A stretch of 64,000 bases of DNA from Palaemon carinicauda (Eukaryota > Arthropoda > Malacostraca > Decapoda > Palaemonidae), in contig NC_090739.1 of NCBI RefSeq assembly GCF_036898095.1, positions 60,412,901 through 60,476,900 on the forward strand, given 5' to 3'. The position numbers and the translations under genes are program-made. The notes beneath the pieces are model-generated. The model saw only the letters and a list, made by a program, of their open reading frames with translations. It had not been told where the DNA came from and searched no databases. This document shows, piece after piece, positions 36,157 through 47,365 of this stretch. How positions within the stretch are numbered: position 1 is the first letter of the stretch; the number at the start of each line of letters is the position of its first letter.

Positions 36157-37476
36157 TTAAATAGTCGCTGCATTATCGATGCTGGTGTTTAGTGGATTAA
36201 TGTCCTGTGCACCTTACTTAGTTTTTCTGGTATAGTTTTGGGCACTATTAATCTACCTCGGCTTGCTCTTTCTGATATTTTTAGCTCCATTATGTTTTCA
36301 TTAATTCTTTCGATTTGCTTCCATGCTTGTATTATCATGTAGCGTTCTCTTCTCCTTTCTAAACTGTACAATTTTAAAAATTTCAGTCTTTCCCAGTAGT
36401 CAAGGTCCTTAACTTCTTCTATTCCAGCAGGAAAGGACCTTTGTACACACACTATTTGTGCAATATCCTTTTTGGTAGTGTGGGTACCATATCACTTTGC
36501 AGTACTCTAGTGTACTACGTACATAAGTTTTGTAAAGCATAATCATGTGTTCAGCTTTTCTTGTTTTAAAGTGTCTGAATAACATTCCCATTTTTGCTTT
36601 ACATTTAGCCAACAGTGTTGCTATTTGGTCATTGCATAACATATTCCTGTTTAACATTGCACCAAGGTCTTTAATTGCTTCCTTGTTTGTGATTGTCTCG
36701 TTATTAGGTCCCTTGTATGCATTTACCATTCCTTCTCTGTTTCCATAATTTATTGATCCAAATTTATCGGAGTTAAATACCATCCTATTTATATCTGTCC
36801 ATTCATATATTTTGTTTAGATCTCTTTGTAATGAGTTCCTATCTTCATCACAAGCAATTTCTCTACTTATACTTGTATCATCGGCGAAACTTCTCACTAG
36901 AGTGTCTTTAACATTACTGTCTATGTCTAAGATCATAATAACAAATAGCAGTGCAGCTAATACCGTACCCTGTGGCACGCCAGATACAGTATTACCTGAT
37001 CTTCATCTGATTTCTCGTCATTTGCAACCACTATCTGTTTTCTGTTTTGCAGGAATTCTTTTACCCATTTTCCTATCTTTCCCACAATATTATGCTTTCT
37101 CATTTTGTTCTCTAATATATTGTGGTCTACCTTATCAAAGGGTATTGCAAAATCTAGATAGATCACATCTGTGTCTTTTTCATTTATCATATTTTTGTAC
37201 AGTATATGTTTTCATAGTGTGCTATAAGTTGGATTTGTGTACTTTTTCCGGGCACAAAACCATGTTGACCTGTATTAAATGAATTATTTTTAACCAAATG
37301 ATTCATTATATTCTTTTTTATTACTCTTTCATACACTTTCATAATATGTGATGTTAGACTAAGAGGTCTATAATTGCTTGCCTCTAGTCTTGATCCACTT
37401 TTGAAAATAGGGGTTATATATGCTAATTTATGTTTAACTTATATCTCGCTCATATCTACATTTTGTCTTAGCAGTA

Positions 37477-38259
<783 letters not shown>

Positions 38260-39102
38260 TATTGCAAGCGGCTTGGAGATAGTGTGTGCAGTTTTTTTTA
38301 ACAAAATCGCTGGAACTCCATCTGGTCCGGCCGCCGATCCATTTTTAATTTCGCTTATAGCCTGCACAATATCTGCTTCATTAATATCTATATCCGTTAG
38401 ATATTCAATATTTTCTTCTCGCATTTGTTTCATTCTCATTCGCAATTCCTGGCATGAATTCACTCTTATATTTTTCTGCTAGTATGTTGCATACTGTATT
38501 TCCTTTTTTTTATTTGTTAACCGTCCTTCAATTCTTAGAGGGCCTATTTCTAATTTCCCATTATTCATCTTTTTTGCATAGGAGTAAAGTACTTTGGTTT
38601 TTTTTTTTTGATATTTTGAAGTGTCTTTTCTTTTAAGTCCCTCTTTTTCCTTTTCTTTCAATTGTACAATCTTTTGTTCTGCATTTTCATTTTTCATACA
38701 TTTTTTTCTTTTGCAAGATTTTTCTTCCACTTTCTAATTTTTTTGGTACATATTTTTCAACAATTTTCTCCAGTATTTTGTACATTATATCCGTATTTAC
38801 CTGTATGTTATCACTCACGAATACATTTTTCCAATCTTTGTTCAATTCTTCATTTATTTCTGACCATTTTATATTCTTACTATAAAGATTATATTTTCCT
38901 AATGCTTCCCATCGTTTTGTGCTTTGTTTATCTCTGCGATCACTTGCTTTGGAATGGACTATTAATTCTATGACACTGTGGTCTGAAATTCCTGCGTTTT
39001 ACACTATTTTTTTAACATAATAATTCACCTCATTCACAAATACTAAATCTAGGACATCGGCCTTTCTTGTTGGAATGTGTTGTATTTGTTGTATATTATG
39101 TT

Positions 39103-39404
39103 CTAATAGCATATCTTGAAGCATTTCAAATTGCTGCTTATCTTCTGCACTACTATTACTCTTTTTTTATGTGTATATATACAACCATTTTCTTCTATCC
39201 GTTCTTTCCAATCCACGAAAGGAAAGTTAAAATATGCTGATATGAGTATATTCCAGTCTTTATGGTTTCTACATATATCATCTATTTTTTCTATTATGAT
39301 GTGAAACTCCTTAGTATTTGGGGGTCTGTAAACTACAATATTCACTAGTTTTTCAAATTCAAATTCTACCGCAATCAATTCACATTCTTTGTTGCTCTAT
39401 TTTT
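39103..39404 (-). pseudogene. LINE-A copy 2 endonuclease, 3' segment
   Basis: Minus-strand frame: IAVEFEFEKLVNIVVYRPPN, then DDICRNHKDWNILISAYFNF (SGDFNF in copy 1, here altered) and PFVDWKERIEENG. It is the continuation of 46398-45954, interrupted by the DIRS element. The codon that is TAA at 20566 in copy 1 is intact (GAA, Glu) here. Confidence 0.8.
39399..39404 (+). other. Left copy of ATTTTT insertion core
   Basis: ATTTTT lies at the left LINE/DIRS border; the second copy is at 45948-45953. The uninterrupted LINE (complement of about 20524-20541) has a single ATTTTT here. The same hexamer, as AAAAAT, sits at the centre of the internal complementary region (45653-45658). Confidence 0.8.
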
Positions 39405-39419
39405 AAATATTTAACTTAG

Positions 39420-39572
39420 CCGGTGAATATATAATAGCTGCTGCTCCAGCGGCTCGACAGAAAAACACACAAGAACTCGCGAGCGATCGCTATGAAGGTT
39501 GCGGGTGTGCCCACCAGCGCCAACTATCGGCCAGATACCGCATATGCATGTAAACAAGCCTCAATTCTTCTC
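39420..39572 (+). repeat. DIRS-A left inverted terminal repeat
   Basis: Reverse complement of 45756-45908 over 153 bp with about two mismatches (near the AACACACAAGAACTC segment and at GCATATGCATG, which reads GCACG in the other copy). Outside it, 39399-39419 is a left-specific extension copied only in the internal complementary region. Confidence 0.93.
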
Positions 39573-39775
39573 TGTCGGCCTTAACGACAAGACGTATCAT
39601 TACTCGCTGTAGAACCTGGAGTTTTTTCAACAGACTTCGTGAAGTACTTCATTTTGGTTTGAGCTTTCGCAGTGCAGGTGTTTTATCCTCAACTTAAACT
39701 CTTGAACTCTTTTTTGGACAGATTTAATTGTTGATGACTTGGATTGTTTTTTGGACTTTCTTTGGCTAATTCAAA

Positions 39776-42266
39776 ATGGCTGACGCTTCTCAAATTCCTA
39801 GATTTCGTAAGTGTAATGCTAGGGATTGCAATAGGCGTCTTCCAAAGGCCTCTCTCGACCCACATACTGTGTGTTCTAATTGTCGGGGTAAAACCTGTCA
39901 ATTAGGAGATCGGTGTGAGGAATGCGTGGGCCTTTCGGAATTCGATTGGCTCGAATATGACAAGTATTCTCGTAAGCTAGAGAGAGATAGGGTGAGGAGG
40001 AGTTCCTCTAGATCAGTAGATTTTTTCCTCTCCCCATGCCCCTGAACCTAATCCTTCCCCTGTAGTGGTTGTGCCTGAACCCCCTACTGGCACTCAGGAA
40101 CCATCAATGCGGGACATGTCACGTGCCATTCATGCTTTGGGTGAAAAAGTTGAGTCGTTAGCTACAGATCGTAATCAACTCATGGCTGACGTTAAAGAGC
40201 TAAAGTGTCAGAGTGCCACAGCGGAAAATCGTGGGAAAGTGATTAGTGCGCAAAGTGTTTTCAGTGTTGCGACCGAGGGTTCGTCTGTTCGTGCCTGTCG
40301 TTCGCCTAGTCCGAGACCTCTTGCAAGCTCCCAAGCCCAGGGGAGAAGTAATGTCGTACGACTTATGGGTTCGAGAGGCCTTGATCAGCGAACAGACGTT
40401 CCCTCTTTGGTAACAGGCGTGTCTCATCAAGACCGCCCCTACCATAAGACGAGAGAGACCATTTTCTCCTCGTCATCCGAAGGCTTTTCGCATAAGAAAC
40501 CGTGGAGCAAGGTTTCAAGGCCCTTGAAGCGAAAGTCGGTCCCTTCAGGACAGGTCCAGCGTCCTGGTTGTAGCCATTGGGACAGCTCTGACCCTTTGCA
40601 GTCATCGGAAGACTGCTCGCCGCCTAAGCAGCAACGTTACACAGGCTCAGAGAGTCTTGGTGTAGGCAAGGTTGTGCAGTCTCAGACGTTAACCCCGTCT
40701 TTTACCGCACCCATTCCCGTTGATCCTAAATGGGTTGTACTGCAAAACATGCAGATCAAGCTCGCCTCCCTTATGGAAGACTATTCTGCTGAAAAGGTTC
40801 ACGATGATCCTCGCCGCTTAGCTAATCGAGATCCTGGCCTTCAGCCGCCTAAACGAGCCTTTGCTCGTCCTGTTGACGTTGGCGTTACTAAGTCACGTCA
40901 GTCACGCTTTGTTGAGCCTCACTCGATGCAGTCACGTGTTGACTTTCAGCCGCATATGGACGTTCAGCCACTTCCTAATGCTCTTGTTGACGTTCAGGAC
41001 GTTCGCCAACCAGCGGAGTTGACTTGTTTTGACGCTGAGCGTCAAACACCGCAGTCTAGAGTTGTTTTGACTGCTCAGTCTAGGCAGTCAAAACAGTCTC
41101 GAGTTGACGTCGAGCGTCCTCCCGCTCCTGTTGTTGTTGACAGTCAGGCTGTTAAGCAGTTACATGACGTAGCGTCCTGGACTGCTACTGATGCACCAGT
41201 GCGTGTGGACTCTGCGTGTCAAGCATTGCCAACCCCTTTGCTTGTTACTCAGCAGTTGTCGGATGAAGATCCTTCAGATGAGGACATTGCTGACCCTCAT
41301 CATGATGATCATCCTTCGGATGTAGACGAACCTAGAACGGTTCCTCCTTCAATGGACTTTAAGAAAGTCATGTTAATTTTCAAGGAGCTTTTTCCCGATC
41401 ACTTTGTTACCGTTGCTCCTCGTTCGTCACCGTCTGAGTTTGCTCTAGGCTTACCTGCTAACATGCCAGCCTTTACTAAGCTAGTGCTTTCTCGCTCTTC
41501 CAAGAGAGCTTTACGACTTTTAGGCGACTGGTTGGATACCAGGAGGAGTTTGGGGAAGACGGCCTTTGCCTTCCCTCCGTCAAAGCTCTCGTCTAGATCG
41601 AGCGTCTGGTATGCCACGGGAGAAGTTCTCGGCTTGGGAGTCCCTGCCTCTGCCCAGGGTGACTTCTCAAGCCTCGTAGACTCTCCCCGCCGCCTAGCCA
41701 TGAGACGCTCGAAGATTAGTTGGTCCTCCTCGGACCTTGACCATCTGCTGAAAGGCGTATACAGGGCCTTTGAAGTTTTCAACTTCCTTGACTGGTCATT
41801 AGGAGCTTTAAGTAGGAAAATCTCATCTGCTGATAGAGATGTTTCCTTACTTATAATGTCATGTATGGATAAAGCCATCCGCGATGGTTCCAATGAGCTT
41901 GCCTCCTCTTTTATGTCGGGAGTCTTAAAGAAGCGAGAGTCCCTTTGCTCTTTTCTTTCGGCAGGAGTTACTCCCTGTCAGAGATCAGAACTGCTCTTTG
42001 CTCCCTTATCAACGTCTTTGTTTCCGCAACAATTGGTTAAGGACATAGCTTCTTCGCTTGTGCAGAAGGACACCCATGACTTGATGGCGTCATCTGCTCG
42101 CAAAGGGACTCCTTCTACATCCTTTGCTGTAAGACCCAGGATCGAGACTCCGGCATCCAGATTTATCCTGCCCTTTCGTGGCAGAGCTCCCAGCAGGGGA
42201 AGTACTCGTGCCGAGGGAAAGAGAGGAAAGAAGAGAGGAGCCAAGTCCTCACGTGGCAGAGTCTGA
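39776..42266 (+). pseudogene. DIRS-A ORF1, gag-like protein with N-terminal zinc-binding motif
   Basis: ATG 39776 opens MADASQIPRFRKCNARDC. Cysteines at residues 13, 18, 33, 36, 41, 47 and 50 (CNARDC ... CSNC ... C ... CEEC) form a likely zinc-binding module. The frame closes at 40043-40045, but the next frame continues without a break from about 40020 to 42266. Restoring frame requires removing one T from the T6 run at 40021-40026. The remaining 730 residues are Ser/Arg/Asp-rich with repeated SRVDV- and QSRQS-like phrases and a basic C-terminus (RGKRGKK-like), as expected for a nucleic-acid-binding gag-like protein. The 3' end overlaps ORF2. Confidence 0.75.
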
Positions 42267-44325
42267 CTGCACACAGCCTCAGACAGCGGTAGGAGCCAGA
42301 TTGAAGAGCTTCTGGCAGGCCTGGGAGAAGAGGGGCGCAGACCAACAGTCTGTTCGGTTGCTCAGAGAGGGGTACAAAATTCCGTTTGTACGCAAACCTC
42401 CTCTAGTGACAACTCCCATCGACCTCTCTCCCAGGTACCGAGAGGAGTCAAAGAGACAAGCCCTAAACCTAGAAGTGTGTCTGTTGCTAGAGAAGGGAGC
42501 GGTGGTGAAAGTCTCGGACCTTCAATCACCGGGGTTTTACAACCGTCTCTTCCTAGTCCCAAAGAAGACAGGAGGTTGGAGACCGGTGCTAGACGTCAGT
42601 GCGCTCAACGTTTTTGTTACGAAAACAAAGTTCACTATGGAGACCACGAAGTCAGTCTTAGCAGCGGTCAGAAAGGGAGACTGGATGGTCTCTCTCGACC
42701 TACGAGATGCGTACTTCCACATTCCTATACACCCAGATTCCCAACCGTTTCTGAGGTTTGTTTTCAGGAATGTGGTATACCAGTTTCGGGCCCTGTGCTT
42801 TGGCCTAAGTCCTGCTCCTCTCGTGTTTACGAGGCTCATGAGGAATGTGGCAAAATTCCTCCATTTATCGGGAATCCGAGCCTCCCTGTACTTGGACGAC
42901 GGGCTTCTCAGGGCTTCGTCCAGTCATCGCTGTCTGCAGGATCTTCATTGGACGTTGGATCTGACCAAGGAATTGGGACTTTTGGTCAACCTAGAAAAGT
43001 CCCAGCTGATTCCATCCCAAACTATACTGTATTTAGGGATGGAGATTCGCAGTCCAGTTTTTCGGGCTTTTCCGTCTGCCACCCGAATAGATCAAGCCCT
43101 GCTCAAAGTCCAACTAATGTTGAAGAGAGAACGGTGCTCAGTCAGGAATTGGATGAGTCTAGTAGGAACTCTATCATCCCTGGAGCAGTTTGTCTCGCTA
43201 GGAAGACTACACCTTCGGCCTCTCCAGTTCCATCTAGCCTTTCACTGGAACAAGGACAAGACGTTAGAGACGGTCTCAATCCCGGTCTCCGAACCAGTAA
43301 AGGCATGCCTGAAATGGTGGAACAACAATATCAGTCTGAGAGAGGGACTTTCCCTAGCAGTTCAGAACCCAAACCACGTACTATTCTCAGACGCGTCGGA
43401 TTTGGGTTGGGGTGCGACCCTGGACGGTCGGGAATGCTCAGGTCTGTGGACCTCAAGTCAGAGGAGCATGCACATCAACGGCAAGGAGCTTTTGGCAGTC
43501 CACTTGGCCTTGATGAAATTCGAAAGTCTCCTTCGAAACAAAGTGGTAGAGATCAACTCCGACAATACCACAGCCTTGGCGTACATCTCCAAGCAAGGAG
43601 GCACACACTCCCTCACGCTGTACGAGATCGCAAGGGACCTGCTCATTTGGTCAAGAGATCGAGGCATCTCCCTGTTAACGAGGTTTATCCAGGGCGACTT
43701 GAACGTCTTGGCTGACTGTCTCAGTCGGAGGGGTCAGGTAATTCCTACGGAATGGACCCTCCACAAGGACGTGTGCAAGAGTCTTTGGGCGACTTGGGGT
43801 CAACCCACCATAGACCTCTTTGCCACCTCGATGACCAAGAGACTTCCAATCTATTGCTCTCCAGTCCCAGACCCAGCAGCAATACACATAGACGCATTTC
43901 TCCTAGATTGGTCTCATCTGGACTTATATGCATTCCCACCATTCAAGATTGTCAACAAGGTACTGCAGAAGTTCGCCTCTCACGAAGGGACAAGGTTGAC
44001 GTTGGTTGCTCCCCTCTGGCCCGCGAGAGAGTGGTTCACCGAGGTACTTCGATGGCTGGTAGACTTTCCAAGAAGTCTTCCTCTAAGGATTGATCTGTTA
44101 CGTCAGCCCCACGTAAAGAATGTCCATCAAAGCCTACCCGCTCTTCGTCTGACTGCCTTCAGACTATCGAAAGACTCTCAAGAGCTCGAGGCTTTTCGAA
44201 GGAGGCAGCCAGTGCGATTGCAAGAGCGAGGAGAGCTTCTACCATTAGAGTATACCAGTCGAAGTGGGAAGTCTTTCGAGACTGGTGCAAGTCAGCATCT
44301 GTGTCCTCGTCCAGTACCTCTGTAG
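42178..44325 (+). CDS. DIRS-A ORF2, reverse transcriptase, RNase H and Dam-like region
   Basis: About 715 codons from a non-ATG start (GTG 42178; the true start is uncertain). RT at residues 100-290: VPKKTGGWRPVLDVSALN, then SLDLRDAYFHIPIHP with catalytic Asp174, FRALCFGLSPAPLVFTRL, then SLYLDDGLL with Asp240 and Asp241. RNase H at 400-515: LFSDASDLGWGA (Asp405), INGKELLAVHLAL (Glu437), INSDNTTALAYISKQGG (Asp462) and LADCLSR (Asp513). Residues 543-625 (IDLFATSMTKRLPIYCSPVP, LYAFPPFKIV, APLWPAREW) match the region annotated in DIRS elements as a Dam-like methyltransferase domain. ORF2 overlaps ORF1 upstream and the recombinase ORF downstream. All visible catalytic residues are intact. Confidence 0.93.
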   Translation: MAELPAGEVLVPREREERREEPSPHVAESDCTQPQTAVGARLKSFWQAWEKRGADQQSVRLLREGYKIPFVRKPPLVTTPIDLSPRYREESKRQALNLEVCLLLEKGAVVKVSDLQSPGFYNRLFLVPKKTGGWRPVLDVSALNVFVTKTKFTMETTKSVLAAVRKGDWMVSLDLRDAYFHIPIHPDSQPFLRFVFRNVVYQFRALCFGLSPAPLVFTRLMRNVAKFLHLSGIRASLYLDDGLLRASSSHRCLQDLHWTLDLTKELGLLVNLEKSQLIPSQTILYLGMEIRSPVFRAFPSATRIDQALLKVQLMLKRERCSVRNWMSLVGTLSSLEQFVSLGRLHLRPLQFHLAFHWNKDKTLETVSIPVSEPVKACLKWWNNNISLREGLSLAVQNPNHVLFSDASDLGWGATLDGRECSGLWTSSQRSMHINGKELLAVHLALMKFESLLRNKVVEINSDNTTALAYISKQGGTHSLTLYEIARDLLIWSRDRGISLLTRFIQGDLNVLADCLSRRGQVIPTEWTLHKDVCKSLWATWGQPTIDLFATSMTKRLPIYCSPVPDPAAIHIDAFLLDWSHLDLYAFPPFKIVNKVLQKFASHEGTRLTLVAPLWPAREWFTEVLRWLVDFPRSLPLRIDLLRQPHVKNVHQSLPALRLTAFRLSKDSQELEAFRRRQPVRLQERGELLPLEYTSRSGKSFETGASQHLCPRPVPL

Positions 44326-45224
44326 CCCAAATCGCAGATTTTCTTTTACATCTGAGAAATGTTCGCTCCCTCTCAGCTCCCACGATTAAGGGCTACAGGA
44401 GCATGTTGGCTTCGGTCTTTCGGCATAGAGGCTTAGATCTTTCCAACAATAAAGATCTCCAAGATCTCCTTAAGTCTTTCAAGACCTCTAAGGAACGTCG
44501 TTTGGCAACTCCTGGATGGAACTTAGACGTGGTCCTAAGGTTCCTCATGTCAGACAGGTTTGAGCCATTACATTCAGCCTCCCTGAAGGATCTCACCCTC
44601 AAGACACTTTTCCTAGTGTGCTTGGCTTCGGCTAAAAGGGTCAGTGAACTTCATGCCTTCAGTAAGAACATCGGCTTTTCTACAGAAAAAGCCACTTGTT
44701 CACTTCAACTTGGTTTCCTGGCCAAAAATGAACTGCCTTCTCGTCCTTGGCCTAAATCTTTTGATATTCCTTGCTTATCAGAGATCGTAGGCAACGAACT
44801 GAAAAGAGTATTATGTCCTGTTAGAGCTCTTAAGTTCTATTTAGCTCGTACTAAGTCATTACGAGGTAGATCTGAGGCATTATGGTGCTCAGTTAAGAAA
44901 CCATCATTGCCTATGTCAAAGAATGCTTTGTCATATTTTATCAGATTTTTAATACGAGAAGCTCATTCTCACTTGAATGAGAAAGACCGATGTTTGCTTA
45001 AGGTTAAGACGCACGAAGTTAGAGCTATAGCAACCTCCGTGGCCTTCAAGCAAAATAGATCTCTGCAAAGTATTATGGACGCGACTTTTTGGAGAAGCAA
45101 GTCAGTGTTCGCGTCATTTTACTTAAAAGATGTCCAGACTCTTTACGAGGACTGCTACACACTGGGTCCATTCGTTGCAGCGAGTGCAGTAGTGGGTGAG
45201 GGTTCTACCACTACATTACCCTAA
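44094..45224 (+). CDS. DIRS-A tyrosine recombinase
   Basis: The frame is open from just after TGA 44091-44093 to TAA at 45224 and overlaps ORF2 by 232 nt in the -1 frame. The overlap already encodes conserved N-terminal sequence (RGFSKEAASAIARARRASTI, VYQSKWEVFRDWC), so it is probably translated. The first ATG (44401) would remove this part. Catalytic residues of the tyrosine recombinase class: Arg in SAKRVSELHAF, His and Arg in KTHEVRAIATS, Trp in the ATFWRS segment and Tyr in FASFYLKD. The enzyme would integrate the circular DNA intermediate. Non-ATG initiation or frameshifting from ORF2 is inferred. Confidence 0.92.
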   Translation, partial: SVTSAPRKECPSKPTRSSSDCLQTIERLSRARGFSKEAASAIARARRASTIRVYQSKWEVFRDWCKSASVSSSSTSVAQIADFLLHLRNVRSLSAPTIKGYRSMLASVFRHRGLDLSNNKDLQDLLKSFKTSKERRLATPGWNLDVVLRFLMSDRFEPLHSASLKDLTLKTLFLVCLASAKRVSELHAFSKNIGFSTEKATCSLQLGFLAKNELPSRPWPKSFDIPCLSEIVGNELKRVLCPVRALKFYLARTKSLRGRSEALWCSVKKPSLPMSKNALSYFIRFLIREAHSHLNEKDRCLLKVKTHEVRAIATSVAFKQNRSLQSIMDATFWRSKSVFASFYLKDVQTLYEDCYTLGPFVAASAVVGEGSTTTLP

Positions 45225-45616
45225 TTCCAATATCCTTTTTAATCTGTCTCTTGAAATGTTTTTAATATTGTTTTTTGGGTTGTACGGAAGGCTAAGAAGC
45301 ATTTCGCATCCTGGTTGATTTGGCGGGTGGTCAAAGTCATTTCTTGATAGCGCCCAGATTAGGGGTTTGATGAGGTCCTGTTGTATGGGTTGCAGCCCTT
45401 GATACTTCAGCTCCTGGGAGTCTTTCAGCATCCTAAGAGGATCGCTGGGCTTCGTGAGGAAGACAGACTTACAAGGCAGAGTAATCGTCTAAGTCAACTT
45501 CCTTACCAGGTACCTATATATTTGGGTTTTGTTATATTATAACTGTCAAAAACTCTAAGCAAAAATGCTGTAAATTTAATTAACTCTGGTCTCTACCCAC
45601 CACCTTGGGTGTGAAT
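45225..45616 (+). other. DIRS-A 3' non-coding region
   Basis: Between the recombinase stop codon and the internal complementary region. No ORF or repeat recognised. Confidence 0.6.
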
Positions 45617-45712
45617 CAGCTATTATATATTCACCGGCTAAGTTAAATATTTAAAAATGATATTTTAATTATAAAATAAATTTTTGAATATACTTACCCG
45701 GTGAATATATAA
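45617..45712 (+). repeat. DIRS-A internal complementary region
   Basis: 45617-45658 is the exact reverse complement of the left end 39399-39440. 45653-45712 is the reverse complement of the right end 45894-45953 with one mismatch. The two overlap at AAAAAT (45653-45658). The region therefore contains the predicted right-end/left-end junction of a circular form, as in the DIRS1 replication model where it templates completion of both termini. Confidence 0.93.
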
Positions 45713-45755
45713 ATTAAAGGCCCTCCCTTCCTCCCCAATAGAGACGCAGCGGGAT

Positions 45756-45908
45756 GAGAAGAATTGAGGCTTGTTTACGTGCATATGCGGTATCTGGCCG
45801 ATAGTTGGCGCTGGTGGGCACACCCGCAACCTTCATAGCGATCGCTCGCGAGTTTTTGTGTGTTTTTCTGTCGAGCCGCTGGAGCAGCAGCTATTATATA
45901 TTCACCGG
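45756..45908 (-). repeat. DIRS-A right inverted terminal repeat
   Basis: Pairs with 39420-39572. The right-specific outer extension 45909-45953 ends with the second ATTTTT core (45948-45953), immediately followed by the resumed LINE-A sequence CACAGACTTTTCC. Confidence 0.93.
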
Positions 45909-45953
45909 GTAAGTATATTCAAAAATTTATTTTCTAATTAAAATATCATTTTT

Positions 45954-46398
45954 CACAGACTTTTCCTTGATTCATGTCTCTTCCATATATTGCAGTTCCC
46001 CCGTTATTCCTATTTGTTCTGTCTGATCTATATGTTTGGAAACCCTTTATCTGGTCATCACTGCCAGTCTCTTGGGAATACCATGTTTCACTTATATTTA
46101 ATATATCTATTTTTTCAATTTGGGTTAGTTCTTCTAAGAACTCTATTTTCCTTTTAGAGTTGCTCGTGAGTAAACCCTGCGCATTTATCTCTATGATGGT
46201 TTGTGTTTCATCCCCATTATCTAATATTGGTAATAATATGGATTCCTCCATGCTTCCTTCCTGTTCTGATATGTTGTTCTTTTCTTCATTTCCCGGAATT
46301 CTGCCATTAAAAAAATCCAACTTTTCTATTATATTTGCTCTTTCACCTTCATATTTATTTTTGTGTATACCTGCAACTATTGCACCAACCCCTGGCAT
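45954..46398 (-). pseudogene. LINE-A copy 2 endonuclease, 5' segment
   Basis: Minus-strand frame beginning MPGVGAIVAGIHKNKYEGER, then a linker and IEINAQGLLTSNSKRKIEFL, IDILNISETWYSQETGSDDQ, NNGGTAIYGRDMNQGKVCEK, which stops exactly where the DIRS element enters. It supplies about 50 residues upstream of the endonuclease that are not open in copy 1. Confidence 0.8.
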
Positions 46399-46559
46399 TA
46401 TAGATGCATATTTTGTATTGGGCTCTAATTGTGCATATTTGGGTTGAAAGACATCATATCCTGGGTCCTTTTGTGCCTAGCGCGGTATATACTCTGCTTG
46501 TTTTTTTGTTTAATTTTTGCTTTCATTTTTCTTTTCTGTTTGCTTTTGAGTTTTTTTAC

Positions 46560-46935
46560 TTTTATTCGTGGTTGCAGGATACTTATTTTGACAATTTTTG
46601 TTGAATTTGTATCCTTTTCCTTCTTTTAGGTTTTTGCATATTTTTGGATGGAGATCTCTGCATTCGTCTCCATATCCGTCTAAATATGCACATTTACCCT
46701 ATATTTCATAATTATGGCATATCTTTGGATGCTTGTAGTAGCATCTTTTGCTAAATCTGCAATTCCCTGTTTCTTTTGTTTTTTTCTTTTTCTTGCTCTT
46801 CCCTAAAAGTATCCAGGTTCGGGTAGAGTCTCTTGGGTCTATTATTTTTCCCATCTGATCATTTATTTCTTCGTAAGTATGTTGTTGAATGGCATCATAT
46901 GTTGTATCAATGATTTCCTCTGCATCTTTATCCAT
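46560..46935 (-). pseudogene. LINE-A CCCH zinc-finger region (ORF1-like)
   Basis: Minus strand: MDKDAEEIIDTTYDAIQQHT, then a basic stretch, then NCRFSKRCYYKHPKICHNYE and, after one stop codon (46699-46701), GKCAYLDGYGDECRDLHPKIC followed by GKGYKFNKNC. The spacing C-x5-C-x3-H, and a second C/H set after the stop, look like tandem CCCH-type fingers, an RNA-binding module suited to a LINE nucleic-acid chaperone. It may be a separate ORF1 or the N-terminus of the main polyprotein; the copy is too damaged to tell. Confidence 0.6.
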
Positions 46936-46939
<4 letters not shown>

Positions 46940-47023
<84 letters not shown>

Positions 47024-47084
47024 TCAGTCAGTCAGTCAGTCAGTCAGTCAGTCAGTCAGTCAGTCAGTCAGTCAGTCAGTCAGT
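46940..47084 (+). repeat. (GA)n followed by (GTCA)n microsatellite
   Basis: About 79 bp of GA repeats to 47018, then about 16 uninterrupted GTCA units to 47084, abutting the LINE-A 5' region. Confidence 0.98.
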
Positions 47085-47317
47085 TGAAAAATGATCGAAT
47101 GCATAGATTTTGTTAATATATTTTAAAGAAACTATTATTATAGCGATATTTAAGTTTTTTGTTTTTTTAAATAAGCTGTATTTCAGTTTAAGAAAGCATA
47201 AGTAACATACTGCGCAAGAGACAACACATGAGTTGCGTCATGCTCCTAGAGTAGCGGCATCGTTACACCTCATCCGCCCAAGTTTCCTTTACTGTCTGTT
47301 GTGTACATGAAGCCAAC

Positions 47318-47365
<48 letters not shown>

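Larger units (their letters stand above)
39405..45953 (+). mobile_element. DIRS1-like tyrosine-recombinase retrotransposon (DIRS-A)
   Basis: A 6.5-kb element with every hallmark of the DIRS class: inverted terminal repeats of 153 bp (39420-39572 and 45756-45908) with about two mismatches; non-identical outer extensions; an internal complementary region (45617-45712) complementary to both outer ends; overlapping gag-like, RT/RNase H and tyrosine-recombinase ORFs; no long target duplication and no DDE integrase. It is GC-richer than its surroundings. Only one obvious coding lesion is seen (near 40021), so the insertion is young. It interrupts LINE-A copy 2. DIRS1-like elements are known to be widespread in decapods. 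Confidence 0.95.

Noticed and set aside
39399..39404. ATTTTT as an ordinary 6-bp target-site duplication
   Set aside because: Not excluded, but the same hexamer lies at the overlap of the two arms of the internal complementary region, which is better explained by recombination between the circular junction and a matching target.
42477..43715. 412-residue alternative-frame ORF overlapping the RT ORF
   Set aside because: It shadows DIRS-A ORF2 in another frame and shows no domain, while ORF2 has the full RT/RNase H motif series.
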